From Bog-532 sp963824545 (lineage in GTDB: Bacteria > Actinomycetota > Actinomycetes > Streptosporangiales > Streptosporangiaceae), in assembly GCA_963824545.1 (NCBI GenBank), contig CAWGPP010000026.1:1-64000 (forward strand): a stretch of DNA of 64,000 nucleotides, given 5' to 3'. The notes below the pieces were generated by a model, which was given only the letters and a program-made list of their open reading frames with translations, was not told where the DNA came from and ran no database searches. Shown here in pieces: positions 19,190 to 27,467 of this stretch (position 1 is its first letter; each line of letters begins with the position of its first letter). Position numbers and translations under genes: made by a program.

Positions 19190-21078
19190 CAGCCGCCATC
19201 GGTGGTCAGCGCCGCGAGCAGGCCGTTCATCCGGCTCACGAACGCGGCCGGGTCCTCGATCCGCGCGCCCAGCGTCAGCACGGCCTGGCTGAACAGCACG
19301 TGCGCCCAGTCATCCAGCTCCGGGTCGTCCAGCCGGTGGTTGAGCCGGGCCACCAGCGGATGCGCCGGGTTGATCTCCAGCACCGGCTGGCTGGGCAGCC
19401 CCGAGCCCCGCATCCGGCGCATCAGGTTCATCTCGATGTCGGGCTCGTTGGCCACGATGCACGCCGGGGAGGTCGTCAGCCGGCTCGTCACCCGCACGTC
19501 GTAGACCTGGTCGCCCAGCAGCTCCTTGAGCCGCGCGGTCAGCGCGGCGAACTCGGTGCCCGCCTGCTCCGCGGCCGCCCTCTCGTCCGCGTCGGCCAGG
19601 TCGCCCAGGTCCGCGGCGCCCTGCGCGACCGACTGCAGCCGGTGGCCGCCGAACTCCCGCAGCTCGGAGACGACCCAGCTGTCCACGGCCTCGGTCAGCA
19701 GCAGCACCTCCACACCCTTGGCCCTGAACGCCTCCAGGTGCGGGCTGCTGGCGGCGGCCGGCCCCGGGGCCAGCAGGTAGTAGATGCTGCCCTGGCCCTC
19801 CTTCATCCGCGCCACGTAGTCCGCGAGCGAGCTCAGCTCCCCGGCGCCGGACGTGGTGGTCGTGAAGCGCAGCAGCTTCGCCAGGTCCTCGCGGTTGGCG
19901 TAGTCCTCAGGGATGCCCTCCTTGAGCACCGCGCCGAACTGCCCCCAGAACGTGGCGTACTTCTCCGGCTCATTCTCGGCCATATCGGCCAGCAGCTTCA
20001 GGATCCGCTTGACCGCGGCCGACTTGATGTGGCTGACCGCCCGGCTGCCCTGCAGCAGTTCCCGCGACACGTTGAGCGGCAGGTCGCTTGAGTCGACCAC
20101 GCCGCGGATGAACCGTAGGTACTGCGGCATCAGCTGGCCCGTGTCGGACAGGATGAACACCCGCTGGACGTGCAGCTTGACGCCGTGCCCGGAGTCCGGG
20201 ATCCACAGGTCGTACGGGGCGGTGCCGGGGATGAACAGCAGCAGCGTGTACTCGTAGGTGCCCTCCACCTTGGCGTGCAGCCAGGCCAGCGGATCGGCGA
20301 GGTCGCCGGTCAGGTGCCGGTAGAAGTCCTTGTAGTCCTGCTCGCTGATCTCGCTCTTGGATCGCGCCCACAGCGCGGAGGCCTGGTTGACGGGCTCGTC
20401 TGCGCCGCCTTCGCCGTCGCCGGCGGGCCGCTCGGCCGGCATGACGATCGGCAGGCTGATGTGGTCGGAGTACTTCCGGATGATCGAGCGCAGCCGGTAA
20501 CCGCTCAGCAGGTCGTCCTCGCCGTCCCGCAGGTGCAGCACGATCGTGGTGCCGCGCGCCGGTATGTCCGCACTCTCCAGCGTGTACGCGCCTCGGCCGT
20601 CGGACTCCCAGCGGACCCCCTCCTCCGCCGGCAGGCCGGCCCGCCGGGTGGTCAGCACAACCCGGTCGGCCACGATGAACGCCGAATAGAACCCCACCCC
20701 GAACTGCCCGATCAGCGATGCGTCCGTTCGCTGGTCACCGGTCAGCGCGTGCAGGAACTCCCGCGTACCGGACTTCGCGATCGTGCCGATGTGCTCGATC
20801 ACCTCGGCCCGGCTCATGCCGATGCCGTTGTCCGCCACCGTGATCGTCCCGGCGTCCTTGTCGTAGCTGACCCGGATCTGCAGCGGCCCCTCGTCCTCGG
20901 GCGATTCGGAACGGGCCAGCAGCTCCAGGCGCAGCCGGTCGATGGCGTCGGAGCCGTTGGAGATCAGCTCGCGCAGGAAGATCTCCTTGTTGGAGTACAG
21001 CGAGTGCACCATCAGGTCGAGGATCTGGACGACCTCGGCCTGGAAACTAAAGCTCTCCGGGTCCGCCTGCGCGGTCAT
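19189..21078 (-). CDS. htpG: Molecular chaperone HtpG (bacterial Hsp90)
   Basis: 629 aa. Cytoplasmic ATP-dependent chaperone dimer. The GHKL ATPase domain is clear: LRELISNGSDAIDRLR near residue 37 (motif I, with the ATP-Mg Asn), DNGIGM near 85 and GQFGVGFYSAF near 130. Middle and C-terminal dimerisation domains are full length. Starts at ATG 21078 behind GGAGGGG. Its stop overlaps the leuS start, an unusual partner. No CIRCE or HAIR heat-shock site was recognised in the 66-bp divergent region to the next gene. Confidence 0.97.
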   Translation of the reverse strand: MTAQADPESFSFQAEVVQILDLMVHSLYSNKEIFLRELISNGSDAIDRLRLELLARSESPEDEGPLQIRVSYDKDAGTITVADNGIGMSRAEVIEHIGTIAKSGTREFLHALTGDQRTDASLIGQFGVGFYSAFIVADRVVLTTRRAGLPAEEGVRWESDGRGAYTLESADIPARGTTIVLHLRDGEDDLLSGYRLRSIIRKYSDHISLPIVMPAERPAGDGEGGADEPVNQASALWARSKSEISEQDYKDFYRHLTGDLADPLAWLHAKVEGTYEYTLLLFIPGTAPYDLWIPDSGHGVKLHVQRVFILSDTGQLMPQYLRFIRGVVDSSDLPLNVSRELLQGSRAVSHIKSAAVKRILKLLADMAENEPEKYATFWGQFGAVLKEGIPEDYANREDLAKLLRFTTTTSGAGELSSLADYVARMKEGQGSIYYLLAPGPAAASSPHLEAFRAKGVEVLLLTEAVDSWVVSELREFGGHRLQSVAQGAADLGDLADADERAAAEQAGTEFAALTARLKELLGDQVYDVRVTSRLTTSPACIVANEPDIEMNLMRRMRGSGLPSQPVLEINPAHPLVARLNHRLDDPELDDWAHVLFSQAVLTLGARIEDPAAFVSRMNGLLAALTTDGG

Positions 21079-21144
21079 TGCGTGCCTGCCCCTCCGACGT
21101 AGCGTGATTGCAGGACCATAGTCTCAGCTTCGGGCGGTGTAACC

Positions 21145-22032
21145 ATGACGCATCGGGACGATGCAACCACGGCGCAATCTCCGGGCGCGCGGCTGCGCCG
21201 CCTGCTCGCGGACGGCGGCCTCGTCATGGCCCCCGGCGTCTTCGACGGCCTGTCGGCGCACCTGGTCCAGCGCGCCGGGTTCCGCGCGGCCTATCTGACC
21301 GGGGCCGGGATCGCCGCCGCCGGGTTCGGCGTACCGGACATCGGCCTGGTCAGCGGCTCGGAGATGGCCGAACGGGCCGGCATGGTGACCGGCGTGCTCG
21401 GCGGCCTGCCGCTGATCGCGGACGCCGACACCGGCTACGGCTCACCGCTCAACGTCGCGCGGACCGTCCAGATGTATGAGAAGGCGGGGGTGGCGGCGAT
21501 CCAGCTGGAGGACCAGGCGTTCCCCAAGCGCTGCGGTCACCTGCCCGGCAAGGAGCTGATCAGCGAGGCGGAGTTTCTGACCAAGCTCAGCGCCGCCCTC
21601 GACACCCGCACCGACGCGCTGATCGTGGCGCGGACCGACGCCCGCGCCGTGCTGGGACTGTCCGCTGCGATCGACCGCGCCAACGCCTACGCCCGGGCCG
21701 GAGCCGACGTCATCTTCGTGGAGGCCCCGCGGTCCGCCGAGGAGATCGAGCGCATCGCCCGGGAGGTCAACGCGCGGCTGCTGATCAACATGGTGCAGGG
21801 TGGCCTGACCCCGGACGCCGGCCCGGAGTTCCTGCACTCCCTCGGCTACGCGATCGCGATCTACCCGGCGACCCTGCTCATGGCCGCGGCCAAGGGGATG
21901 ATCGGGGCGCTGCAGCACCTTGGCGGGAAGACCCCCGAGGTGACCGCAACCGGAATCGAGGCGCTGTTCGAGCTGGTCGGCCTGCGCGAATGGTCCGTAC
22001 TTGGGGAGGCCTGGACCCGCGCGCAGCCCTGA
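21145..22032 (+). CDS. Isocitrate lyase / PEP mutase family protein (PrpB-like)
   Basis: 295 aa, an (alpha/beta)8 barrel of the ICL/PEPM superfamily. DADTGYG near residue 94 provides the Mg-binding Asp residues and KRCGH at 131-135 is the catalytic-loop motif of methylisocitrate lyases and relatives. The superfamily cleaves C-C or acts on P-C bonds in 2-oxoacid-type substrates; methylisocitrate lyase, oxaloacetate decarboxylase and phosphonate enzymes are all possible. No prpC/prpD neighbours are present to decide. Transcribed divergently from htpG with a 66-bp gap. Confidence 0.85.
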   Translation: MTHRDDATTAQSPGARLRRLLADGGLVMAPGVFDGLSAHLVQRAGFRAAYLTGAGIAAAGFGVPDIGLVSGSEMAERAGMVTGVLGGLPLIADADTGYGSPLNVARTVQMYEKAGVAAIQLEDQAFPKRCGHLPGKELISEAEFLTKLSAALDTRTDALIVARTDARAVLGLSAAIDRANAYARAGADVIFVEAPRSAEEIERIAREVNARLLINMVQGGLTPDAGPEFLHSLGYAIAIYPATLLMAAAKGMIGALQHLGGKTPEVTATGIEALFELVGLREWSVLGEAWTRAQP

Positions 22033-22039
22033 TCCGCTG

Positions 22040-22978
22040 CTAACCGGAGGGGGTTACCTCGTACCACAGCCCCCCGTTCAGGTTGAGCCGGTTCCCGTTG
22101 GCCTGGCCCGGGCCAGTGTCGCCGACGTAGGTGTACAGCGGGTGCCCATCGTAGGTGACCTGGATCGAGCCGTCAGACCGCTTGATCGTGGCAAGCCGTC
22201 CGGTGACGCCAGGACCCGGCGTGGCCGGGCCTTTGACCGGTGGCCAGTACGCGGCGCACGACCCGTTGCAGTTCGACCGGGTGGCAGTATCGGGGGCGAA
22301 CCAGTACAGCGTGAGCCCCTTGGCGTCGGTCAGCACCGTCACACCGCCGATGCGCGCGGTCTTCAGAGCGCCCGCGGTGGCCGCGGCCGGGCCGCCGGCC
22401 GCGGCCACCGAACCGCCGAGCACCGCCAGGGCGGCCACGGACACGGCGGCGACGCCTGCGGCACCCAGGCGGCCGTGGGCCGCACGGGGCGCAAGCCCCG
22501 CGGCCGTGGCGCCCTCCAGGGCCAGGACGGCCAGCACGGCGAAGGCAGCCACCTCGATGACTCCGGCCACGATCCCTGCCGTGGTACGTACTTCCGTGAA
22601 CCCAAACAGGCCGATCCACAGCGACAGGAGATAACCGCCCAGGGTGGACAGGGCGAATCCGGCGCCGGCCGCGGCGGCGAGCCAGTGGCCGGACAGCAGT
22701 ACCGCCACGCCGAGGGCGAAGGCCGCTATCACCTGCAACAGGAACAGCCAGCCGATCGTCGGGATCGACCGGTAGCCGGTCAGGTACAGGTCCAGGTGAA
22801 TCGAGGCGGTCGCGATCAGCAGCCCGGCGCCGGCCAGCCGCAGTACGAGCCGCGTCCGGTCACCCCGACCCGGCCGCGTTTTCTGAACGTCCCGACCGCT
22901 GCTCCGCTGGCCATCCCGGCCCTCAGTACCCGCTGCCACCGGAACCCGACGACGAGCTCGGGGTGGCCGCCGCACCAC
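22040..22978 (-). CDS. Membrane protein with C-terminal COG4315 (Lipoprotein_15) repeats
   Basis: Up to 312 aa. Residues ~40-190 contain about five membrane segments; the C-terminal ~115 residues are two extracytoplasmic COG4315 repeats with the pattern L-T-x-A-K-G-x-T-L-Y, C-N-G-S-C, Y-W-P-P and Y-D-G-H-P-L-Y. The C-x3-C pair (CNGSC) might bind metal or form a disulfide. The GTG at 22978 or 22939 may be the start; both overlap the 3' end of the upstream paralogue, indicating co-transcription. Function of the family is unknown; its place beside copper genes is notable. Confidence 0.75.
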   Translation of the reverse strand: MVRRPPRARRRVPVAAGTEGRDGQRSSGRDVQKTRPGRGDRTRLVLRLAGAGLLIATASIHLDLYLTGYRSIPTIGWLFLLQVIAAFALGVAVLLSGHWLAAAAGAGFALSTLGGYLLSLWIGLFGFTEVRTTAGIVAGVIEVAAFAVLAVLALEGATAAGLAPRAAHGRLGAAGVAAVSVAALAVLGGSVAAAGGPAAATAGALKTARIGGVTVLTDAKGLTLYWFAPDTATRSNCNGSCAAYWPPVKGPATPGPGVTGRLATIKRSDGSIQVTYDGHPLYTYVGDTGPGQANGNRLNLNGGLWYEVTPSG

Positions 22979-23460
22979 CGGAAACGGTCACCTCATGCCA
23001 CACACCACCGGACAGATTGAGCCCGTTGCCCTTCGCCTGGCCCGGCACCGTGTCGGCGACGTAGGTGTAGAGCGGGTGCCCGTCGTAGACGGCCTGTTTC
23101 GAACCGTCGGAGCGGGTGATCGTGGTGATGGTGCCGGTGACGCCCGGGCCCGCGGTCGCTGGTCCCTTCACCGGCGGCCAGTAGGTCGCGCACGACCCGT
23201 TGCAGTTCGAACGTGGTCGCCGTGTCCGGGACGAATGAGTACAGCGTGAAGCCCTTGGCGTTGGTCAGCACGGTCACCCCGCTGATGGTGGCGGTCTTCA
23301 ACGCCGTGGCGGAGGAACTGGCGCCAGCGGAGGGCGAGGTAGCGGCCGCCGCTGGCGAGCTGCTTGAGCTGGCAGCGCCCGGCTTCGCCGAACTGCTGCA
23401 TGCTGCGGTCATCAGGGCAATGGCCACCAGTCCGGCGGGCGCCCACAGTATCTTGCGCAT
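22923..23460 (-). pseudogene. COG4315 lipoprotein, single-base frameshift
   Basis: The first part is a lipoprotein (MRKILWAPAGLVAIALMTAA, then CSSS) with a Ser/Ala linker and the repeat start VLTNAKGFTLYSFVPDTAT. Near 23207 one extra base turns the expected CNGSCATYWPPVKG into another frame; that sequence continues from about 23205 to 22923 and ends GGAAATPSSSSGSGGSGY. The neighbouring paralogue shows the intact order. Either a true frameshift mutation or a sequencing error in a T-rich position; with the frame restored it would be a ~178-aa secreted lipoprotein. Confidence 0.75.
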
Positions 23461-23575
23461 CCCTGTCTCCCTGCATGGGGGAATGTCGCTACCTACCTTT
23501 CTCTATACGCTACGCCGCGCCCATTGGATGGGAAGCTGCCCTCCTGGAGCGCGGGACGGAACGGCCCGGACGTGC

Positions 23576-24751
23576 CTAGTTGGAGGAGCCGTACTGGATG
23601 GGGACGCGGATGGACTGGGCTTTGACCCACGCTGCCGGGTGGCCGCTCAGCTGCCAGGCGGTGAGCGTGCCGGCGTCGGCGGCGAGCGCTACCGTGCCGC
23701 GGCCGGACGGCAGGGCCAGCGTCACGGTCCGGCCGGCGGGCAGCGCCGGCGTGGCCTGCCAGGGCGATCCGGGGCCGGCGATGATCTCAGCGCGCTTCCC
23801 GGCCAGGACGACGCCCAGTCCGCCGCTGGCGCCCACGGACGCGGAAACCGCCGCGTTACCGGCCCGCAGCACCGGGGACAGCGCCCAGTGCTGCCCGGCG
23901 TCGCGGGTCCACGCGGCCAGCAGGCGCACCGACGGCGCGGTACCCGCGGCCAGCAGCGCCACGTCGCCGTGGCTCATCCGGGTCAGCCGCAGGACGCGGA
24001 TCTGCTGCCCGTTCAGCGCGGCCGGCAGGTGCGGGCTGACCCGGTGCCACGCGCCGCCGGTGTAGCCGAGCACGGCGGCCTGGCCAGCCTGCGTACAGGT
24101 CCCGGCGACCAGCGGGGTCCCGGCCGGCGTGTAGGCGGCGGCCGTCAGCTCGGTCAGCACGCAGCCCGTGAGGCTCCCGGCCAGGGCACGTCCGGTGGTC
24201 ATAGCGGTCCAGGGAGCGGTGGCCCCGGCGCTGACCGTGACCCCGCCGTCGCGGCCGAGCGCGAGCAGGTGCCCGTCCGGTGCGGCGGCCAGCGCGTCCG
24301 GGACGCCGGCCAGGCCGGACTGCGGCGGGCTGGTCGTCCAGTGCCGGCCCAGGTCCGGGGTGCGGGTGATGGGGGAGAAGCCAAGGTCCAGGCTGGGCCG
24401 CACCCCGGCCACCAGCGTCTGCCCGGCCGCGGGCGCGGCCAGCACGATCGCGCCGTTGGTGGCGATGTCCGGCGGGGTCTGCAGTGACCAGCGGTGGCCG
24501 CCCGCGGGCAGCACGAACAGCTCCCAGAACGAGTCCGCTCCCGACGCCGCGCCCATCGGGGCCGTCGCCCAGGTGGCCCCGGCGGCGTCGGCCGCCATGT
24601 TCAGCGCCAGCGCCGCGGGCCCCGCCGGCTTCGGGACTGCCGAGGGGTGGCCTGCCACGTTCCCGCACCCGGCCGCCAGCACGGCCAGCGCCAGCGCCGC
24701 CGCCATCCGCCGCCCGGGTGCCAGTGGCCGCACCTGCCGCCGCGTGTTCAT
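23576..24751 (-). CDS. Secreted lipoprotein, beta-propeller-like, unknown function
   Basis: 391 aa. Signal peptide with lipobox L-A-A-G-C (cysteine about residue 32). The mature part has repeated W-x-x-S/D and T-x-D-x-G-x-H-W motifs (RTPDLGRHWTTS, WTRDAGQHWALS), resembling BNR/sialidase-type propeller blades. ATG 24751 overlaps the stop of the SCO1-fusion gene as ATGA, so it is translated with it. Possibly an accessory to the copper or thiol function of its neighbour; no catalytic residues recognised. Confidence 0.75.
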   Translation of the reverse strand: MNTRRQVRPLAPGRRMAAALALAVLAAGCGNVAGHPSAVPKPAGPAALALNMAADAAGATWATAPMGAASGADSFWELFVLPAGGHRWSLQTPPDIATNGAIVLAAPAAGQTLVAGVRPSLDLGFSPITRTPDLGRHWTTSPPQSGLAGVPDALAAAPDGHLLALGRDGGVTVSAGATAPWTAMTTGRALAGSLTGCVLTELTAAAYTPAGTPLVAGTCTQAGQAAVLGYTGGAWHRVSPHLPAALNGQQIRVLRLTRMSHGDVALLAAGTAPSVRLLAAWTRDAGQHWALSPVLRAGNAAVSASVGASGGLGVVLAGKRAEIIAGPGSPWQATPALPAGRTVTLALPSGRGTVALAADAGTLTAWQLSGHPAAWVKAQSIRVPIQYGSSN

Positions 24752-26688
24752 CAGGCGTGCAGGGCCTGGGTCGCTGCGTCGGCCAGTTCGGTGGCGAACG
24801 ACGCCTCGGTCACCGCCGTGCCCGGGCCGGGATCCATGTCCAGTTCCTCGCGTATCACCCCGTGGGCGTCGATGACGAAGGCGATGTCGCTGTGGCCGAC
24901 CATCGCGCCGGCCGGCAGCGTCTCGGCGGGCTGGCCGTACGCCTTGTACACCCGGGTCAGGCTCGGCGTGCTGCCGGTCAGGTAACGCCAGTCCGGCGTC
25001 GCGGCCAGGCCCTCCTCGCGGTCGAACGCCTGCAGGTAGGGCAGCTGCGTGTAGAGCGGGTTGACGTCCACGGCGACCAGCTCGACCTGGCTGGTGGCCG
25101 CGCCGAGCAGCCGCGCGGCCTGCCGGAACTCCTGCGCGATGAGCGGGCAGTCGGTCACGCACACCGGGTCGAGGAAGGTCAGCAGCACCACCTTGCCGCG
25201 CAGCCCGGACAGCGAGACGGGCCGGCCGTTCTGGTCGGTCAGGCTGAAGCCGGGCGCGGGGATGTTGATCGGGCTGCCGGGCCCGTCGATGGACTGCGCC
25301 AGGATCGTGCTCGCGGCCGGAGTGGTCTGGGCCGCCGCCATCGGGACCGCGCCCAGGACGATCACCCCGAACGCGGCCACTGACGTCATCGTGCCGAAGG
25401 AGGCCGCCCGCACGGATCGCGCCAGCGCCGCCCGCAGTGCGGCAGGCCGCGGCCATCCACGCCCGCCCGGCGCGGAAGTCCCAGCCCCGCCCGTTCCCGC
25501 AGCCCCAGCGGCCCCCACAGCCCCAGCGGCCTCTAGAGCCCCCACAGCTCCCGCGGCCCCCACAGCCCCAGCGGCCTCCGCGGGCTGCGCAGCGACCACG
25601 GCCTCCGGTGCCGTGGTCAGCGCGAGAAAACCGGCGGCCGCCAGCAGCCCCATCGGGATCATGCTGTTCGGGTCGGTCCCCAGTCCGCCGAAGAACCCGA
25701 AGTCCTCGATCAGCACCCAGTCCGCGAGGCACGCCGTGGCGAACGCCGCGAGCGCCGGGCGGGCGATGGCCGCGTGCCCGGTCACCCCGGTCAGGAACGC
25801 CACCCCGATCACCGCCAGTACGGTCACCGCGACCAGGTTGACGGCGAAGCCGTGATCGCGGGTCAGCGTGCCGAAGCCGGAGACCAGGGAGGCCAGGCCA
25901 TGCGGCTGCGGTGTCCCGGCCATCGTGTCGATCATGCCGGTCAGCGTGCCGGGCCGGGATCCGGCGCGGCCCTGCCAGAAGCCCCGCCCCGGCCAGGCCT
26001 GCAGCACCGCCATGCCGATCAGGAACAGCCCGGCGCCGCCCATGATCACCTGGCCCAGCCGCGGCGTTCGCCAGCTCCGGCCCGGCAACGCGAGTAGGCC
26101 GCCCGCGACGGCGTACAGCAGCGCCGCCCCTGGCGCGCCGAACAGCCAGGTCAGCCCGGGGGCGAAGATCCCGCCGAACGACTCACCGAAGGCCCATACC
26201 AGCAGGCCCCAGCCGACGCTGGCCAGCCCGGCGAGCCGCCCCGAGATGCCACGCGGCGCGGCCAGCAGCCACAGCCCGATCCCGATCTGGATCCACACCG
26301 CCGCCGCGCCGGCCTGAATCGGGTGGTACGACCATGCGGTCCCGGCCCAGTTGACCAGGTGCTGGACCCAGTGCGGCGAGCTCGCCGCGGCAGGCTCGAT
26401 CACCTGCGACGGCAGGCCGGCGGCCATCCGGGGCTGCGCCTGGAGCAGCCCGTCGAGCACCCACAGCAACCCGAAGCCGATCCGCAGCACCCGGTGCCCG
26501 GCCGGCTCGGCGGGCCGCGGGGCCGTTCCCTGGCCATCCGGATTCTGCCGCTGCCGTACGCTGACCCAGACCACCGACAGCACCGCGAAAATCGCCAGGG
26601 CGATGATCGCCTGATGCAGCAGGGCCGATTGGAACGCGGCCACCACCGTCGGATCATCGACGTTCAGGCCGCTGTTCATGCCGGGCAT
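24751..26688 (-). CDS. Multi-pass membrane protein fused to SCO1/SenC copper chaperone
   Basis: 645 aa. The N-terminal ~400 residues hold about 8-9 membrane segments of a DoxX-like module (VLRIGFGLLWVLDGLLQAQP, with FGESFGG and GAPGAALLYAVAGGLLALPG), homologous to the protein at 34094. An Ala/Gly linker follows. The C-terminal ~165 residues are a thioredoxin-fold SCO domain with C-V-T-D-C (C-x3-C) in FLDPVCVTDCPLI and the distal His in GHSDIAFVID, the Cu(I)-binding set used in CuA/cytochrome oxidase assembly. The SCO domain lies outside the membrane. Fusion of the two domains is unusual. Co-translated with the downstream lipoprotein. Confidence 0.88.
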   Translation of the reverse strand: MPGMNSGLNVDDPTVVAAFQSALLHQAIIALAIFAVLSVVWVSVRQRQNPDGQGTAPRPAEPAGHRVLRIGFGLLWVLDGLLQAQPRMAAGLPSQVIEPAAASSPHWVQHLVNWAGTAWSYHPIQAGAAAVWIQIGIGLWLLAAPRGISGRLAGLASVGWGLLVWAFGESFGGIFAPGLTWLFGAPGAALLYAVAGGLLALPGRSWRTPRLGQVIMGGAGLFLIGMAVLQAWPGRGFWQGRAGSRPGTLTGMIDTMAGTPQPHGLASLVSGFGTLTRDHGFAVNLVAVTVLAVIGVAFLTGVTGHAAIARPALAAFATACLADWVLIEDFGFFGGLGTDPNSMIPMGLLAAAGFLALTTAPEAVVAAQPAEAAGAVGAAGAVGALEAAGAVGAAGAAGTGGAGTSAPGGRGWPRPAALRAALARSVRAASFGTMTSVAAFGVIVLGAVPMAAAQTTPAASTILAQSIDGPGSPINIPAPGFSLTDQNGRPVSLSGLRGKVVLLTFLDPVCVTDCPLIAQEFRQAARLLGAATSQVELVAVDVNPLYTQLPYLQAFDREEGLAATPDWRYLTGSTPSLTRVYKAYGQPAETLPAGAMVGHSDIAFVIDAHGVIREELDMDPGPGTAVTEASFATELADAATQALHA

Positions 26689-26787
26689 GGCCTCGGTTGA
26701 CCTCCATGATTCACGCTGCGATTGGACCTGCGCCTCGTTACGGGCTTCCGGCTCCGGCCAGCCTACAACTACGTACGGTAGTAAGCT

Positions 26788-26817
26788 GATCCGCCGTTAC
26801 TAATGACATAACGGATC
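26788..26817. promoter_or_regulatory. Imperfect inverted repeat upstream of the SCO1-fusion gene
   Basis: GATCCGCCGTTA and TAACGGATC flank a 9-base centre, about 100 bp before the start at 26688 and 70 bp beyond the PCuAC gene stop. A possible operator or a weak hairpin; not a CsoR-type sequence. Confidence 0.35.
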
Positions 26818-26888
26818 CGCAGCCATCTGCGTTCATCCGCGGGAGGGGTGGCCGGGCCTCCGGGTGGGGCGGCCACCGGGCGGGCTGG

Positions 26889-27467
26889 TCAGGGGGTCCC
26901 GGGCGCCGACACGTCCGCGGTGACGGTGACCCGGCCGGCCCGCCGGAAGGTCAGCGTCAGCGGCACGGTGGCGTCGTTCTCATACCGCACCGGATCCTTG
27001 AGCACCACGTCGTCGCCGAACGGGGTCAGCGTGACCGTGCCCCCGGCCGGGATCGTGAGCTCGGGCACCACGGTGCCGGGAGCCTCCGGGCCGCTGCGCC
27101 GGACCAGCACGATGCGGCGTGCGATGGGACTGCTGACCGACAGCAGCTCGTCCGCCTTCCGGCCCGGATTCCAGATGGTCAGGAAGGTGCTGGCCGGGCC
27201 GGACGGGGCGGCCGCGGCGGTGAAGCCGCGCATCGGGACCGCGGCCTGCGTGACCTGGACCCGCTGCGCGACGATGTTGCCCGTGCCGCCGGTGGCGACC
27301 CAGGCCGAGAGCAGCCCGGTGAGCACGGCGGCGCAGATCACCGGCCCGGCGGCGGCCCGGGCCAGATCCCGCAGCCAGGCCGCCGACTCCGGGCGCGGCC
27401 GGTCCGGCTGGCCGGGGCCCGGTGCCCCGGGGGCCGGCGGGCGCCCGGTCGCCGGGGCCGCGCTCAT
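26889..27467 (-). CDS. PCuAC-like (DUF461) protein without the metal ligands
   Basis: 192 aa. A proline-rich cytoplasmic start, one membrane segment (GPVICAAVLTGLLSAWVATG, residues 41-60) and an extracytoplasmic beta domain that follows periplasmic copper chaperones: FLTIWNPG, SSPIARRI, VVPELTIPAGGTVTLTPFGD. The His/Met copper ligands (H-M-x10-M and H-x-M) are absent; VVPELTI and FGDDVVL occupy their places. It may be a structural or assembly protein. ATG overlaps the copA stop as ATGA, so both genes are co-expressed. Confidence 0.7.
   Translation of the reverse strand: MSAAPATGRPPAPGAPGPGQPDRPRPESAAWLRDLARAAAGPVICAAVLTGLLSAWVATGGTGNIVAQRVQVTQAAVPMRGFTAAAAPSGPASTFLTIWNPGRKADELLSVSSPIARRIVLVRRSGPEAPGTVVPELTIPAGGTVTLTPFGDDVVLKDPVRYENDATVPLTLTFRRAGRVTVTADVSAPGTP

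Noticed and set aside
21079..21144. Heat-shock operator (CIRCE or HAIR) before htpG
   Set aside because: Neither inverted-repeat consensus is present in the 66-bp gap.
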